From the NCBI RefSeq assembly GCF_029433105.1, contig NZ_JARNTW010000002.1:124001-188000 (forward strand): a DNA stretch of 64,000 nt, in the 5' to 3' direction. Shown piece by piece: positions 8,686 to 18,828 of this stretch. The notes beneath the pieces are model-generated. The model worked only from the letters and a program-made list of their open reading frames with translations. It was not told the DNA's origin and searched no databases. Position numbers and translations under genes: made by a program. This DNA comes from Runella sp. MFBS21. GTDB taxonomy: Bacteria > Bacteroidota > Bacteroidia > Cytophagales > Spirosomataceae. Each line of letters begins with the position of its first letter. The first letter of the stretch is position 1.

Positions 8686-9324
8686 TCATACAAATTGCCA
8701 TACAGTAAGCAAACTTACTAAAATTCCGAGTGATAAACCCGCTATTACTTGTAAAGGTGTATGAGCGTTGAGATAAAGACGGGCGCTAATCAACAAACCC
8801 ACGAGTACTGTCAGTATTACCAAAGGATACAAAAGTTGGGTTTGAGAAAACTTAACTGCTATTCCCAAAATAGCTCCAAAACAGCCTCCTATACCTACTC
8901 CATGCGCACTGATTTTCCAAGAAAGACTAATAATTCCGACCAATAGGATAGACACTGTAATACTTCCTAAAACAATTCCGATTTCGGGTGATATTTCTGA
9001 AAGAGCCCTTAATTGAACTGTAAAAAAATAAGTAGATAGCGCATATAAGAGAGCTGTCACAAAATAAGGTAGCCGCCGGTCGGCTAGGTCTTGCATGTGC
9101 AGGCTTTTGATATACTTGGCTCGATAAAGATAATAGATAGTGAGAGCAGGTAATACAAAGGTAGTAATACTCACAAATCCCAATAAAGTGACACGTACGG
9201 TCGGGCTTAGAATATCAACCCCAATCACAGAAGGCGCAAAAAAAAACAAAACGCCCAACAGCAAAGTGGGCATCAGTAACGGATGAAGGACTACCGAAAA
9301 TACCTGAGCTAAACGCGTATTCAA
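8686..9324 (-). CDS. PAP2-superfamily-like integral membrane protein
   Basis: The 212-residue protein has about six membrane helices. Two late motifs resemble the PAP2 phosphatase signature: SAHGVGIGG (in place of PSGH) and SARLYLNAHTPLQVIAG (in place of SRxxxxxHxxxDVxAG, the Asp replaced by Gln). The first basic motif (KxxxxxxRP) could correspond to DLADRRLP. The changed residues leave phosphatase activity in doubt. A lipid or isoprenoid phosphate substrate would be usual for the family. The end overlaps the upstream-most possible start of the enoyl-CoA hydratase gene. Confidence 0.65.
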   Translation of the reverse strand: MNTRLAQVFSVVLHPLLMPTLLLGVLFFFAPSVIGVDILSPTVRVTLLGFVSITTFVLPALTIYYLYRAKYIKSLHMQDLADRRLPYFVTALLYALSTYFFTVQLRALSEISPEIGIVLGSITVSILLVGIISLSWKISAHGVGIGGCFGAILGIAVKFSQTQLLYPLVILTVLVGLLISARLYLNAHTPLQVIAGLSLGILVSLLTVWQFV

Positions 9325-9365
9325 GGGATGACTAAAACATTAAAAGTGAGTACAAACGAAAAAAT

Positions 9366-9395
9366 CGTTACAAAAATAGAAATTCATTTGTAACG
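9366..9395 (-). terminator. Rho-independent terminator of rpoN
   Basis: CGTTACAAA pairs with TTTGTAACG across a 12-base loop. Read on the minus strand it is followed by a T-rich run, 37 bases after the rpoN stop. Confidence 0.6.
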
Positions 9396-9431
9396 TTTCG
9401 CTATTACTTTTTTATGTCGTCGCTTTCTTTG

Positions 9432-10886
9432 TTAAAGTTGTTTTCTCAAACGCGCGACAGGAATGTTTAGTTGTTCGCGGTATTTGGCTACTGTACGGCG
9501 GGCAATGTTGTAGCCACGTTCGTTGAGTAGTTTTTCAAGTTTGTCGTCAGATAGAGGATTCCCTTTGGCTTCGTTGTCGATAAGCTCTTTCAAAATAGAC
9601 TTTACTTCGCGGCTACTAGCATCTTCGCCATAGTCGGTTGAGATACCTTCAGAGAAGAAATATTTGAGGGGATACACCCCAAACTCAGTCTGAACAGCCT
9701 TGCTATTGGCTACCCGTGATACGGTAGAGACATCCATTTCAATCAAAGTGGCGATATCTTTCAAAATCATGGGTTTCAGGCGTGCTTCATCACCCTCCAA
9801 AAAAAAGTCGTATTGATAATTGACGATGGCATCCATCGTACGTTGAAGAGTATTTTGGCGCTGTTTGATGGCATCAATGAACCATTTTGCAGCATCTAAC
9901 TTTTGTTTAACAAACGTGACCGTTTCGCGGATATGACGGTTGGATTTGTCGCTTTTGTCGTAAGTATCGAGCATTTCGGCAAAAGAACGACTGATTCGCA
10001 ACTCTGGAGCATTTTTGGCATTAAGATGTACTTCTAGCTTGCCGTTGGTATTATTGACCCAAAAATCGGGCACCAAATATTGTGCCAAACCATCTTCGCC
10101 TTCTACTGAGCCAGGTTTAGGATTGAGCTTCGTGATCAGACTGATGACGCATTTCATCTGCTGATCGTTGATGCTAAGACGTTTCTGAATTTTTTCGTAG
10201 TGCTTTTTCGAAAACTCTTCAAAGAAGTCTTCTATTACTTTGATTGCGTAAGTAACATGAGAATCATTGGGGTCTTTGCGGTCCAATTGAAGCAACAAAC
10301 ACTCTTGCAGATTACGTGCTCCAATGCCTGGAGGGTCGAAGGTCTGGATCTTTTTTAAGACTTGCTCTACTTCTTCAACACTGCAATAAAACCCCTGTGA
10401 AAAAGCTAAATCGTGTACAATCGCTTGTAAAGAGCGACGGATGTAACCGTCGTTTTCAATACTCCCTAAAAGCTGCATTCCGATGGTGTTTTGACGTTCA
10501 TTAAGCCTTAAAAAGCCAAATTGTTGTATTAGCGCATCATGAAGGGTATGCATAGTCGCGATCGGCATCTCCCTCTCTTCTTCGCCAAAAGCGCCATCAC
10601 TGTGCATCTTATAGCCTGCGTATTCGTCTTGATGTAGATAATCATCTAGACTGATGTCGTCTCGATGACTATAATCATCATCATAGTCTTCGTCATTGTC
10701 GTCACTGTATTCATCTTTGCTGTTTAGCTCCTCATCCATTCCTTCTTCTAATGCTGGATTGATTTCCAGCTCTTCCTCTACACGAGTCTCCAATTCCGCA
10801 GTTGGAATTTGTAATAGCTTAATGAACTGTATTTGCTGAGGCGAAAGCTTCTGCTGTAAAGTCTGATTTAGGCTTAATTTCTGCAT
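9432..10886 (-). CDS. rpoN: RNA polymerase sigma-54 factor RpoN
   Basis: The 484-residue sigma factor starts MQKLSLNQTLQQKLSPQQIQ, the expected glutamine-rich region I; an in-frame upstream extension of 30 residues lacks family features. An acidic region II lies at about 55-120. The core-binding domain follows, and the C-terminal RpoN box reads ARRTVAKYRE at about residue 465. It recognises -24/-12 promoters and needs bacterial enhancer-binding proteins, none of which is in this window. Confidence 0.96.
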   Translation of the reverse strand: MQKLSLNQTLQQKLSPQQIQFIKLLQIPTAELETRVEEELEINPALEEGMDEELNSKDEYSDDNDEDYDDDYSHRDDISLDDYLHQDEYAGYKMHSDGAFGEEEREMPIATMHTLHDALIQQFGFLRLNERQNTIGMQLLGSIENDGYIRRSLQAIVHDLAFSQGFYCSVEEVEQVLKKIQTFDPPGIGARNLQECLLLQLDRKDPNDSHVTYAIKVIEDFFEEFSKKHYEKIQKRLSINDQQMKCVISLITKLNPKPGSVEGEDGLAQYLVPDFWVNNTNGKLEVHLNAKNAPELRISRSFAEMLDTYDKSDKSNRHIRETVTFVKQKLDAAKWFIDAIKQRQNTLQRTMDAIVNYQYDFFLEGDEARLKPMILKDIATLIEMDVSTVSRVANSKAVQTEFGVYPLKYFFSEGISTDYGEDASSREVKSILKELIDNEAKGNPLSDDKLEKLLNERGYNIARRTVAKYREQLNIPVARLRKQL

Positions 10887-11145
10887 GATGGCTTTTGGGT
10901 TATAGAGGGTGTTCCATGCGATTGGTTTTGGTGTATTTTTATCTACAAAAATACCCTTTCTCAATAGTCGTGCCAAAAATATTGGTTCGTGCGGTTTTTA
11001 TTATTTTTTTTTCTCTTTTCTACACTGATGTTTTTTAGATAATATCCTTAAAAGCAAAGTATTTGTTTGTAAATCATTGATTTTCAGTGTATTAATCAAT
11101 AAATATTCTATTCTGTCTTTTAAATATTCCAAAACGACAAAATAA
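10887..11145. other. AT-rich leader between tyrS and rpoN
   Basis: About 260 bases upstream of rpoN without a plausible gene. They are strongly AT-rich and must hold the rpoN promoter. I see no exact TAnnTTTG box on the minus strand, only near matches, and no riboswitch-like fold. Confidence 0.5.
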
Positions 11146-11173
11146 AAAAACGCCTATTTTTATAGGCGTTTTT
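11146..11173 (-). terminator. Rho-independent terminator of tyrS
   Basis: CGCCTAT (11151-11157) pairs with ATAGGCG (11162-11168) around a TTTT loop, flanked by an A-run and a T-run. It lies about 25 bases after the tyrS stop and would work in either direction. Confidence 0.85.
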
Positions 11174-11197
11174 GATAATTGACTAGAAAGCGATAGA

Positions 11198-12499
11198 CTA
11201 GTAGACTAAAATCAGGTGGTTTTTTTTGCCCTTTGATATCAGTAGATATTTCCCCTGTAACAAGTCAAAATTAGGGGTTGCATTGGGATCGCTTATCTTG
11301 GTTTTATTGATACTAAGAGCATTGCCTTGGATAGCCCGTCTGGCTTCGCTTTTTGATGGATAAATCTCATGATTAGTTACTACGGACACCAAATCAGTAA
11401 CTGAAGTACAGCTTTCGTAGGCATCACGAGAGATGTGGGTTTGGGCTACTCCCTCAAACACTGACTTAAAAGTATCTTCATCCATGCTTTGAAGAGTTTC
11501 GAGCGTGCCTTTGCCATACAAAATATCGGAAGCAGCCACGGCCATTTCATAAGCCTCTTGTGAATGTACACGAATTGTGACGTCTTTGGCAAGGGCTTTT
11601 TGCATGATATGTAAATGCTCCGCACCCTTGTGTTGTTCTTCTAATGCTTCTATTTCTTCACGGCTATAGAGTGTGAAAACCCGTAAAAGTCGAGGACAAT
11701 CGGCATCAGTACATTTGAGCCAAAACTGATAAAATTGATACGGTGAGGTCATTTTGGGGTCGAGCCACACGTTTCCGCTTTCGCTTTTGCCAAACTTGGT
11801 CCCGTCGGCTTTGGTTACGAGGGGAGTGGTCAGGGCAAAGGCGCGGTGCTCGGCAGTTTCGTCGTTGTTGTTTTCTTTGCGACGAATCAGTTCCGTTCCC
11901 GTAGTGATGTTGCCCCATTGGTCGGAGCCTCCCATTTGGAGACGCACGTTCTTGTTTTTATATAGCCAATAAAAATCGTATCCCTGCAATAGTTGGTAGC
12001 TAAACTCAGTAAAGGAAATTCCTGTTTCTAGTCTTTTTTTAACGGAGTCTTTGGCCGACATATAATTGACGGTAATATACTTGCCTGCTTCACGCAAAAA
12101 CTCCAAGAAACCGATACCTTTAAACCAGTCGTAATTGTTGACAATTTCGGCGGGGTTTTCGCTACTCTCAAAATCCAAAAACTGCTCCAATTGTTTTTTG
12201 ATGCAGGATTCGTTGTAGCGAAGCGTTTCTTCCGAAAGAAAAGACCTCTCAGCTGCTTTGCCAGAAGGGTCGCCTACCATACCAGTAGCACCGCCCACAA
12301 GCGCAATAGGCTTATGGCCGCACAACTGAAAATGCTTGAGCAGCATAACCGTGGCCAAATTGCCAATGTGCAACGACGACGCAGTAGGGTCAAATCCAAT
12401 ATAAGCAGTAGTAATACCTTTTTGGAGTTGCTCTTCTGTACCGGGCATCATGTCTTGCAGCATCCCGCGCCAACGTAATTCTTCGATGAAATTTTTCAC
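11198..12499 (-). CDS. tyrS: Tyrosyl-tRNA synthetase TyrS
   Basis: The class I synthetase has a HIGH-type motif in [17 protein letters not shown], the tyrosine-site segment [14 protein letters not shown], and a KMSKS-type motif KFGKSE. The C-terminal S4 RNA-binding domain is present ([20 protein letters not shown]). The frame is open for 64 further residues upstream, but that part is not family-like. A GTG at 12497-12499 gives [12 protein letters not shown] as the N-terminus and 433 residues, the normal size, so I choose it. guaB diverges 213 bases away. Confidence 0.95.
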   Translation of the reverse strand: MKNFIEELRWRGMLQDMMPGTEEQLQKGITTAYIGFDPTASSLHIGNLATVMLLKHFQLCGHKPIALVGGATGMVGDPSGKAAERSFLSEETLRYNESCIKKQLEQFLDFESSENPAEIVNNYDWFKGIGFLEFLREAGKYITVNYMSAKDSVKKRLETGISFTEFSYQLLQGYDFYWLYKNKNVRLQMGGSDQWGNITTGTELIRRKENNNDETAEHRAFALTTPLVTKADGTKFGKSESGNVWLDPKMTSPYQFYQFWLKCTDADCPRLLRVFTLYSREEIEALEEQHKGAEHLHIMQKALAKDVTIRVHSQEAYEMAVAASDILYGKGTLETLQSMDEDTFKSVFEGVAQTHISRDAYESCTSVTDLVSVVTNHEIYPSKSEARRAIQGNALSINKTKISDPNATPNFDLLQGKYLLISKGKKNHLILVY

Positions 12500-12712
12500 T
12501 TGACTATAATAATTGAGTTGTAGTGGTTTGTAAGCAGTGTTTGGATGTAAAAAAACTGCTTTTTGTTCCCTTTTTCTAAAAAGTCCACAAAGGTACGGGA
12601 AAAAAGAGGGAAACGAAACCAAGATTATTTTTCCGTTAAAAACCAACAAGATTTTAACATCACAAAAATTTACTGTAATTTTACGCGGCAAATAACGAAT
12701 CGTTCATTTGCT

Positions 12713-14188
12713 ATGTTCTCAGACACATCCAAATTCCTCTACGAGGCTCTCACTTACGACGACGTACTGCTCGTCCCCGCTTATTCTGAAGTTTTACCGC
12801 GTGATACCAACACGCAAGCACAGCTTACACGCAACATCCGTTTGAACGTTCCATTGGTGTCGGCCGCCATGGATACCGTTACTGAGTACGAACTCGCCAT
12901 CGCTATGGCACAAGAAGGGGGAATTGGGATGATTCACAAAAACATGAGTGTGGAGGAGCAAGCCGCTCAGGTTCGAAAAGTGAAACGTTCGCAAAGTGGA
13001 ATGATAGTGGATCCCATTACACTCAACGAAGAGGCTACACTCCGTGATGCTCACCGTATCATGTCGGAGTTTAAAATTGGCGGCATTCCGGTGGTAGATT
13101 CCCATAGCAAGCTGATTGGAATTGTGACCAACCGTGATTTGCGTTTTCAGAAAGATTTGACAAAAGGGGTAGTCGAAATTATGACAAAAGACAACCTCAT
13201 CGTAGGACCAGAGGGCATTGACTTGGAAGAGGCCGAAAGCATCTTACAAGAATATAAAATTGAAAAACTTCCTATTGTAGATCGTGGCGGTAAATTGGTA
13301 GGTTTGATTACTTATCGCGATATTATCAAGCGGAAAGATCGCCCCAATGCTTGCAAAGATTCGATTGGACGTCTAAGAGTGGGTGCAGCAGTGGGTGTTA
13401 CACCAGATCTCATTCGTCGAGTAGAAGCTCTTCTCAAAGCGGGTGTAGATGTCGTAAGCATCGATACTGCGCATGGCCACTCACGTGGAGTAATAGATGC
13501 CCTCAAAGGTGTAAAGAATCAGTTTCCGCAATTGGATGTCATCGTGGGTAACATCGCTACGGGTGAGGCCGCCAAAGCCTTGGTAGACGCCGGTGCCGAT
13601 GCCGTAAAAGTAGGGGTAGGCCCAGGTAGTATCTGTACGACTCGTATCATTGCGGGGATTGGAATGCCACAGCTTTCGGCAGTGTATGAATCGGCCAAAG
13701 CTATAGAAGGTAGCGGAGTACCCGTCATTGCAGATGGGGGTATTCGCTACTCTGGTGATGTTGTGAAGGCGATTGCGGGCGGGGGAAGCACCGTTATGAT
13801 TGGCTCGCTTTTAGCTGGTACCGACGAAGCCCCTGGTGAAGAGATCCTATACGAAGGACGCCGTTTCAAATCCTATCGTGGTATGGGTTCGGTAGAGGCG
13901 ATGGAAGATGGTTCCAAAGACCGCTATTTCCAAGATGCCGAAGATGATATCAAAAAGCTTGTACCTGAAGGAATCGTAGGGCGCGTGCCTTACAAAGGCA
14001 AAGTAGCCGAAGTGCTTTATCAGTTGGTAGGAGGACTCAAGGCGGGCATGGGTTACTGTGGTGCTCCTGATATTGAGCAGTTACAGAAAGCGCAGTTTGT
14101 CAGAATCAGCGCTGCGGGGATGCGCGAGAGCCACCCTCACGATATTCAGATTGCGAAAGAAGCCCCTAACTATACTACTAAAAGATAG
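12713..14188 (+). CDS. guaB: Inosine-5'-monophosphate dehydrogenase GuaB
   Basis: The enzyme makes XMP from IMP, the committed step to GMP. The 491-residue protein from ATG 12713 starts [20 protein letters not shown]. The frame is open 50 residues further up, but that stretch is basic leader sequence unlike the family. Two CBS domains lie at about 95-215 inside the TIM barrel. The catalytic Cys is about residue 308 in GPGSICTTR. The NAD/flap region ([10 protein letters not shown]) and the C-terminal [10 protein letters not shown] are intact. Confidence 0.96.
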   Translation: MFSDTSKFLYEALTYDDVLLVPAYSEVLPRDTNTQAQLTRNIRLNVPLVSAAMDTVTEYELAIAMAQEGGIGMIHKNMSVEEQAAQVRKVKRSQSGMIVDPITLNEEATLRDAHRIMSEFKIGGIPVVDSHSKLIGIVTNRDLRFQKDLTKGVVEIMTKDNLIVGPEGIDLEEAESILQEYKIEKLPIVDRGGKLVGLITYRDIIKRKDRPNACKDSIGRLRVGAAVGVTPDLIRRVEALLKAGVDVVSIDTAHGHSRGVIDALKGVKNQFPQLDVIVGNIATGEAAKALVDAGADAVKVGVGPGSICTTRIIAGIGMPQLSAVYESAKAIEGSGVPVIADGGIRYSGDVVKAIAGGGSTVMIGSLLAGTDEAPGEEILYEGRRFKSYRGMGSVEAMEDGSKDRYFQDAEDDIKKLVPEGIVGRVPYKGKVAEVLYQLVGGLKAGMGYCGAPDIEQLQKAQFVRISAAGMRESHPHDIQIAKEAPNYTTKR

Positions 14189-14208
14189 GAGTTTTGTGAC
14201 TACTTAGC

Positions 14209-14367
14209 CTTAGGCAATAAGCTTTAAGCAGTAGGTATTTTTGGTAAGGTTGTTAGGCAATCACAGATAAGGATTAACTGCCCGGCTGCCTCGTTGTGTT
14301 TTACACCCAATAATAAGCTTATGGCATACAGCCTACGGGGTCGCCCGCGCGGAGCTTATTGCTTAAG
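14209..14367. repeat. Possible 159-bp inverted-repeat element (MITE-like) after guaB
   Basis: The 15-base end CTTAGGCAATAAGCT (14209-14223) is repeated in inverted form as AGCTTATTGCTTAAG (14353-14367) with one mismatch. The interior has a GC-rich core (14336-14352) unlike the AT-rich surroundings. It fills almost the whole gap between guaB and the AraC gene and has no reading frame. It could be a decayed miniature transposable element or simply a long-range terminator pair. No target duplication is evident. Confidence 0.4.
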
Positions 14368-14369
14368 TA

Positions 14370-15224
14370 TTAATTTATTCTCAAAGCCTTTCGGAACACC
14401 GAAGGGCTTTGTTGTTTATGGGATTTGAAAACCCGATTAAAATAAGCCACATTGCCAAAACCGCATTCGTAGGCAATATCGGTAATGCTGCGATTGCTAG
14501 CTAGTAGCCGCGTGGCTTGGTTGACACGGTACTGATTTACAAATTCCGTAAAAGTCAGGTTCATCATTTTTTTGAAATAATGACAAAAAGAAGGAACCGT
14601 AAGGTGCGAAAGCGAAGCTATTTCTTGGATGTCAATAGGTTTTTGGTAATTTTCTTGAACATATTTCAAAACCCGATTAAGACGTACTTCGTCGCGTTGG
14701 CTTACTTCTAGTTTGAGTCCTTCGGCATTGAGAAAGTAGCATTCGGACGTATTGGCCAATACATGTAGGATATTGACAAGCTCCATAAAACGCTCAAAAG
14801 GAGGTAACTCTAGCAGTTTTTTGAGTCTTTTTTTGATTTGTACTTTGGTATCTCCATAAAAACAAATGCCTTGGTGTGACCGCTCAAAAAGGCGTTTGAT
14901 AGCACTCATTTCGGTCATTTCCAAAAAATCATTCCCCCAAAAGTTCTCCTTGAGCTGCACCACAATTTCTTCATGGGGACCAACGGCCTCTTGTCCAAAA
15001 CCAGAGTGGGGGACGTTGGGACCGATAAAAACCAAATCACCGTCTTCGTAGTAGCTCAAATGCGTCCCCACGTGCCGCCGCCCCGAGCCCTGATATACAC
15101 ACACAATCTCGTATTCGGGATGATAGTGAAATTGCCACCGGAAAAGTTCGGGCAATACGATGTTGTGTAAAATGCGAAAAGAGCTCCCTTCATCGGGACG
15201 AATGACTTCAAATTCGGTTTTCAT
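14370..15224 (-). CDS. AraC-family transcriptional regulator
   Basis: The 284-residue regulator has an N-terminal cupin-like sensor (about 20-110: FHYHPEYEIVCVYQGSGRRH, PHEEIVVQLKE) and a C-terminal double HTH (about 180-282: PIDIQEIASLSHLTVPSFCH, then SITDIAYECGFGNVAYFNRV). This layout is that of sugar-responsive AraC regulators. It is divergent from an MFS permease and a trehalase gene and probably controls them in response to a sugar. Confidence 0.93.
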   Translation of the reverse strand: MKTEFEVIRPDEGSSFRILHNIVLPELFRWQFHYHPEYEIVCVYQGSGRRHVGTHLSYYEDGDLVFIGPNVPHSGFGQEAVGPHEEIVVQLKENFWGNDFLEMTEMSAIKRLFERSHQGICFYGDTKVQIKKRLKKLLELPPFERFMELVNILHVLANTSECYFLNAEGLKLEVSQRDEVRLNRVLKYVQENYQKPIDIQEIASLSHLTVPSFCHYFKKMMNLTFTEFVNQYRVNQATRLLASNRSITDIAYECGFGNVAYFNRVFKSHKQQSPSVFRKALRIN

Positions 15225-15447
15225 CGCCTGTGTTAAGATGATTAACCCAAAAATAGGGATAAAAATCTTAATACAGGATAAAAATTGAGCAATAGGAGTT
15301 TATTTTTTTCTTGAGAAAAATTTGAACTTTGCCATGAATACTTTAAAAATTGGCTTTATCTCACAACCTATGATGTTTAAGGAGCGGGTGTTATCCCGCT
15401 TCATTTTTTTAGTTTTTTATTCCTCCCTTATCTATATTTTTAATGTT

Positions 15448-16704
15448 ATGCTATCTTATTGGAAAGTAAAGCTTTCGATATTTCTCAATTATTTCGTTTT
15501 TGCGATTTTGCTCAATAGCGTCGGTACGGTGATTTTGCAAGTCCAACATACCTACAACGTATCAGAGACTTCGGCCTCGGTATTAGAGGCTTTCAAAGAT
15601 TTGAGTATTGCGGCGGTATCGTTTTTGGTAGCTTCCTATATTCATCGCCTTGGTTACAAAAATGCCATGCTGATTGCATTGGGATTCAATGCCTTGGTGT
15701 GTCTGTTGATGCCCACGATTCATTCTTTTGGTATGACCAAAGTGCTATTTGCAGTGGCAGGAGCGGGATTTGCTTTGATCAAAGTCTCGGTATACGGGAC
15801 GATTGGTCTTGTAACTGCCGACAAGAAAGAACACATCAGCCTCATGAATTTCATTGAGTCTTTCTTTATGATTGGCATTTTGGCAGGTTATTTTATTTTT
15901 AGTGGTTTTATTGATGAGAGCTCGCCTACTGCTTGGCTCAATGTATATTATATCCTAGGTGCGATATCACTTATTGCCTTTACCCTACTTCTTACTACTT
16001 CTTTTGATGAATCTTCGCTCCAAACCGAAGAGAGCAAGCCCTTCCTGGATGACTTTGTGGAAATGTTTCGGTTGGTGGTGTTACCGCTAGTACTGGTATT
16101 TGTAATATGTGCATTTACCTATGTTTTGATTGAGCAAAGTATCATGAGCTGGTTGCCTACCTTCAACAACAAAGTACTGCATTTACCGGCTGCATTGAGC
16201 ATTCAGATGGCGAGTCTATTGGCGATTGCGACGGCAGTGGGGCGGTTTTTGGCGGGGGTTCTTCTCAAAAAACTCAATTGGTTAATTGTATTAGTGGGTT
16301 GTTTGATAGTGTCGGGGGGGCTGGTATTGGTAGCTCTTCCTTTGGCCCAAAACATCGATACAAGTCAGGTGACAGGCTGGGGAAATGCACCTTTAGCCGC
16401 TTTTATTTTTCCCATAATTGGTCTTTTTTTAGCTCCTATCTATCCTGCTATCAACTCGCTGATTCTTAGCTCACTTCCTGTACGACAACACGGACTCATG
16501 TCGGGCTTGATTGTGATTTTTTCGGCTTTGGGTGGAACCACCGGCTCGCTGATTACAGGCTATATTTTTGAACATTATGGAGGGCAAACAGCTTTTTATT
16601 TTTCACTTGTTCCGATTGGTCTTTTGATAGTTGCGCTCTATTTTTTTAGCCGATTGCAAGGAAAAAATACTACCGTTCAGATTGATTCAATGGGCGGGCA
16701 TTAA
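15448..16704 (+). CDS. MFS permease, sugar-transporter-like
   Basis: This major facilitator superfamily protein has 12 predicted membrane helices. I choose ATG 15448 (418 residues, MLSYWKVKLSIFLNYFVFA) because the first helix follows directly. The frame is open back to 15322, whose extra 42 residues look like untranslated leader. Charged loops of the MFS type follow (HRLGYKNAMLI after helix 2). The closest general pattern is the fucose permease-like group. The trehalase gene starts 62 bases later, so trehalose or a related sugar is a reasonable guess for its substrate. Confidence 0.85.
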   Translation: MLSYWKVKLSIFLNYFVFAILLNSVGTVILQVQHTYNVSETSASVLEAFKDLSIAAVSFLVASYIHRLGYKNAMLIALGFNALVCLLMPTIHSFGMTKVLFAVAGAGFALIKVSVYGTIGLVTADKKEHISLMNFIESFFMIGILAGYFIFSGFIDESSPTAWLNVYYILGAISLIAFTLLLTTSFDESSLQTEESKPFLDDFVEMFRLVVLPLVLVFVICAFTYVLIEQSIMSWLPTFNNKVLHLPAALSIQMASLLAIATAVGRFLAGVLLKKLNWLIVLVGCLIVSGGLVLVALPLAQNIDTSQVTGWGNAPLAAFIFPIIGLFLAPIYPAINSLILSSLPVRQHGLMSGLIVIFSALGGTTGSLITGYIFEHYGGQTAFYFSLVPIGLLIVALYFFSRLQGKNTTVQIDSMGGH

Positions 16705-16766
16705 TTTGATTTTTATAGCTATTCTTCAGTTTTCTAAACTAATTATCGTATCTAAAATTTACTCCC

Positions 16767-18299
16767 ATGACTTTGTTAGAAGCACGTAACTCCGGTTTTA
16801 TGCTCATGGAAGATTTTCAGTGTTTGTATGAAGAAATCCAACAAAGTGGGATATTCTCTGATTCAAAGACTTTTACAGATGCCATCGCTAAGGGCACTAT
16901 TGCAGAGATTTTGGAAGCCTATCATCGGCAAAAACAAGAACCAGATTTTGATTTAAAATCTTTTGTAGAAATGTTTTTTGTAATACCAATAGCACAACCT
17001 GCTGATTATCAAAGCGACCCATCAAAACCCCTGCGCTTACATTTGGAGGACTTATGGCTTATCTTGACACGTTCCCCCGCCAAAGCCCAAGGAACATTGA
17101 TTGAGCTTCCTTACGATTATGTGGTACCAGGGGGAAGGTTTAGAGAAATTTATTATTGGGATTCGTACTTTACTATGCTGGGATTGGAGGTGTCGGGGCA
17201 GTATGCGCTCATCGAAAGCATGGTCAATAACTTTGCACATCTGATTGATACCATTGGTTTTATCCCCAATGGCAATCGTACTTATTATCTTGGGCGTTCG
17301 CAACCTCCCTTTTTTGCCCTTATGGTGCAGCTTTTGGCAACTCACCAAGGGGAAGAGGTGTGGCAGCAATACTTACCCCAACTGGAAAAAGAGTATGGCT
17401 TTTGGATGAAAGGACGAGAAAAACTTTCGTTACAAGATGATCATCAACGTGCCCAAGCCCGGACCGTAATGCTTCCTGACGGAAGCGTACTCAATCGCTA
17501 TTGGGATGATGTGCCTCTTCCTCGGCCCGAAGCTTACAAAGAAGATGTAGCGTTGGCACAACAAATCAAAGACCAAAAGCCTGAAGATGTATATCGACAT
17601 GTGCGGGCAGCAGCAGAGTCGGGCTGGGATTTTAGCAGTAGGTGGTTTAAAGATGGTCAAAATATGACGACTATTCATACGACCGATATTATTCCGGTAG
17701 ACTTGAATTGTTTGCTTTTTTATCTCGAAAAATGTCTTCAAAGGGCCTATAAAAACAATGGAAATCACTTTTTGGAGGCTATTTATCAACAAAAAGCGAC
17801 TCAAAGGCAAGGTGCTATCGAGAAATATTGTTGGAATGTTTCAGAGGGGTTTTATTCTGATTATGATTGGAAGATGCAGGTTATTGTCCCAAATCATACA
17901 TTAGCAGGAGTGTTTCCACTATTTTTTGGAATTGCCTCGCAAGCCCAAGCGACTCAAGTAGCCGAAGTATTAGAAAAGAAATTTTTAAGAGAGGGAGGAC
18001 TACTAACTACTTTACAAACCACTCATCAACAATGGGATGCACCCAACGGCTGGGCACCACTTCAATGGATAGCTTATAGAGGGCTTAAAAATTATGGTTT
18101 TGAAACACTTGCCAAAGAAATAAAACGACGCTGGACCCAAAACAACGAGATGTACTATGCCAAAGCAGGCAAGATGATGGAGAAGTACAACGTGGAAGGG
18201 CAAGAAGAATCAGCGCAAGGAGGAGAGTATCCTAATCAAGACGGTTTTGGATGGACCAATGGGGTTTATTTAAAAATGATAACCGACGATGATTTATAA
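16767..18299 (+). CDS. treF: Trehalase, cytoplasmic (GH37)
   Basis: The 510-residue enzyme hydrolyses trehalose to two glucose. Both trehalase signatures are present: PGGRFREIYYWDSYF (about 121-135) and QWDAPNGWAPLQW (about 422-434). The catalytic acid lies in ESGWDFSSRW (Asp about 287) and the base in GGEYPNQDGFGWTNGV. The usual glycine-rich run before EYP is shorter here (AQGGEY). No signal peptide is seen, so it acts in the cytoplasm on imported sugar. It lies behind the MFS gene and is probably under the AraC regulator. Confidence 0.95.
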   Translation: MTLLEARNSGFMLMEDFQCLYEEIQQSGIFSDSKTFTDAIAKGTIAEILEAYHRQKQEPDFDLKSFVEMFFVIPIAQPADYQSDPSKPLRLHLEDLWLILTRSPAKAQGTLIELPYDYVVPGGRFREIYYWDSYFTMLGLEVSGQYALIESMVNNFAHLIDTIGFIPNGNRTYYLGRSQPPFFALMVQLLATHQGEEVWQQYLPQLEKEYGFWMKGREKLSLQDDHQRAQARTVMLPDGSVLNRYWDDVPLPRPEAYKEDVALAQQIKDQKPEDVYRHVRAAAESGWDFSSRWFKDGQNMTTIHTTDIIPVDLNCLLFYLEKCLQRAYKNNGNHFLEAIYQQKATQRQGAIEKYCWNVSEGFYSDYDWKMQVIVPNHTLAGVFPLFFGIASQAQATQVAEVLEKKFLREGGLLTTLQTTHQQWDAPNGWAPLQWIAYRGLKNYGFETLAKEIKRRWTQNNEMYYAKAGKMMEKYNVEGQEESAQGGEYPNQDGFGWTNGVYLKMITDDDL

Positions 18300-18333
18300 A
18301 ACCAAAAGCGAATGAGCGAATTCGCTTTTGGTT
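18300..18333. terminator. Bidirectional terminator between trehalase and DUF3127 genes
   Basis: AACCAAAAGCGAAT pairs perfectly with ATTCGCTTTTGGTT over a 6-base loop. It starts directly after the trehalase stop and also lies 17 bases past the stop of the convergent gene. Confidence 0.8.
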
Positions 18334-18350
18334 TCCGCCATTTCATATCT

Positions 18351-18719
18351 TTAAAAAGGCAAGCTATCTTCGTCGTCACTTTTAAAAGTGGTGGGTAGTT
18401 CGGTAGTGGGGCGTGAGGAGGTAGAAGCCGTAGGCATTGCCTCAACAGAAGATGCACTAAGGGACTCAATTTTCCACGCTTTTACGTCGGTATACCAGCG
18501 ACCGTTGTATTCACGGCTTTCGATGTCAAAAGATACATTGACGTCATTGCCAATCTGTAGCGCACTTTCATTGATTTTGTCTCCCCAAGCAGAGATACAC
18601 ACTTTTTTGGGATATTGCCCTTCGGTTTCGATGACAAAATCCTGTTTTTTCCATGCGCCGTTTTTGCCTTCTCCTGTCTGTAAGGCCAATAGCTGAATCA
18701 CTCTTCCTTTGATGTCCAT
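18351..18719 (-). CDS. DUF3127 (OB-fold-like) protein
   Basis: The 122-residue protein starts MDIKGRVIQLLALQTGEGKN and matches the DUF3127 pattern (WKKQDFVIETEGQYPKKVCI, then VSFDIESREYNGRWYTDVKA). This family is common in Bacteroidota and looks like an OB-fold related to single-strand-binding proteins. A Ser/Thr-rich tail ends in an acidic tip (DDEDSLPF), which resembles the SSB C-terminal tail DDDIPF. I infer nucleic-acid binding. Confidence 0.85.
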   Translation of the reverse strand: MDIKGRVIQLLALQTGEGKNGAWKKQDFVIETEGQYPKKVCISAWGDKINESALQIGNDVNVSFDIESREYNGRWYTDVKAWKIESLSASSVEAMPTASTSSRPTTELPTTFKSDDEDSLPF

Positions 18720-18774
18720 AATATGATAGATGCTCGAAATTCGATTGCGATTTTGGTGATAGTATATAAAAAAA

Positions 18775-18804
18775 GCGAGCTATCAGTATTATCTACCAGC
18801 TCGC
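18775..18804 (-). terminator. Terminator after the 39-residue membrane protein gene
   Basis: On the minus strand GCGAGCT and AGCTCGC form a 7-bp stem followed by seven T. It begins 24 bases past the stop of the small gene at 18829, so it appears to end that transcript. Confidence 0.75.
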
Positions 18805-18828
18805 CTTCTTATGGATTGAATACTGGGC

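Noticed and set aside
12500-12691. N-terminal extension of tyrS by 64 residues
   Set aside because: It is not family-like; GTG at 12499 gives the normal size and start of TyrRS.
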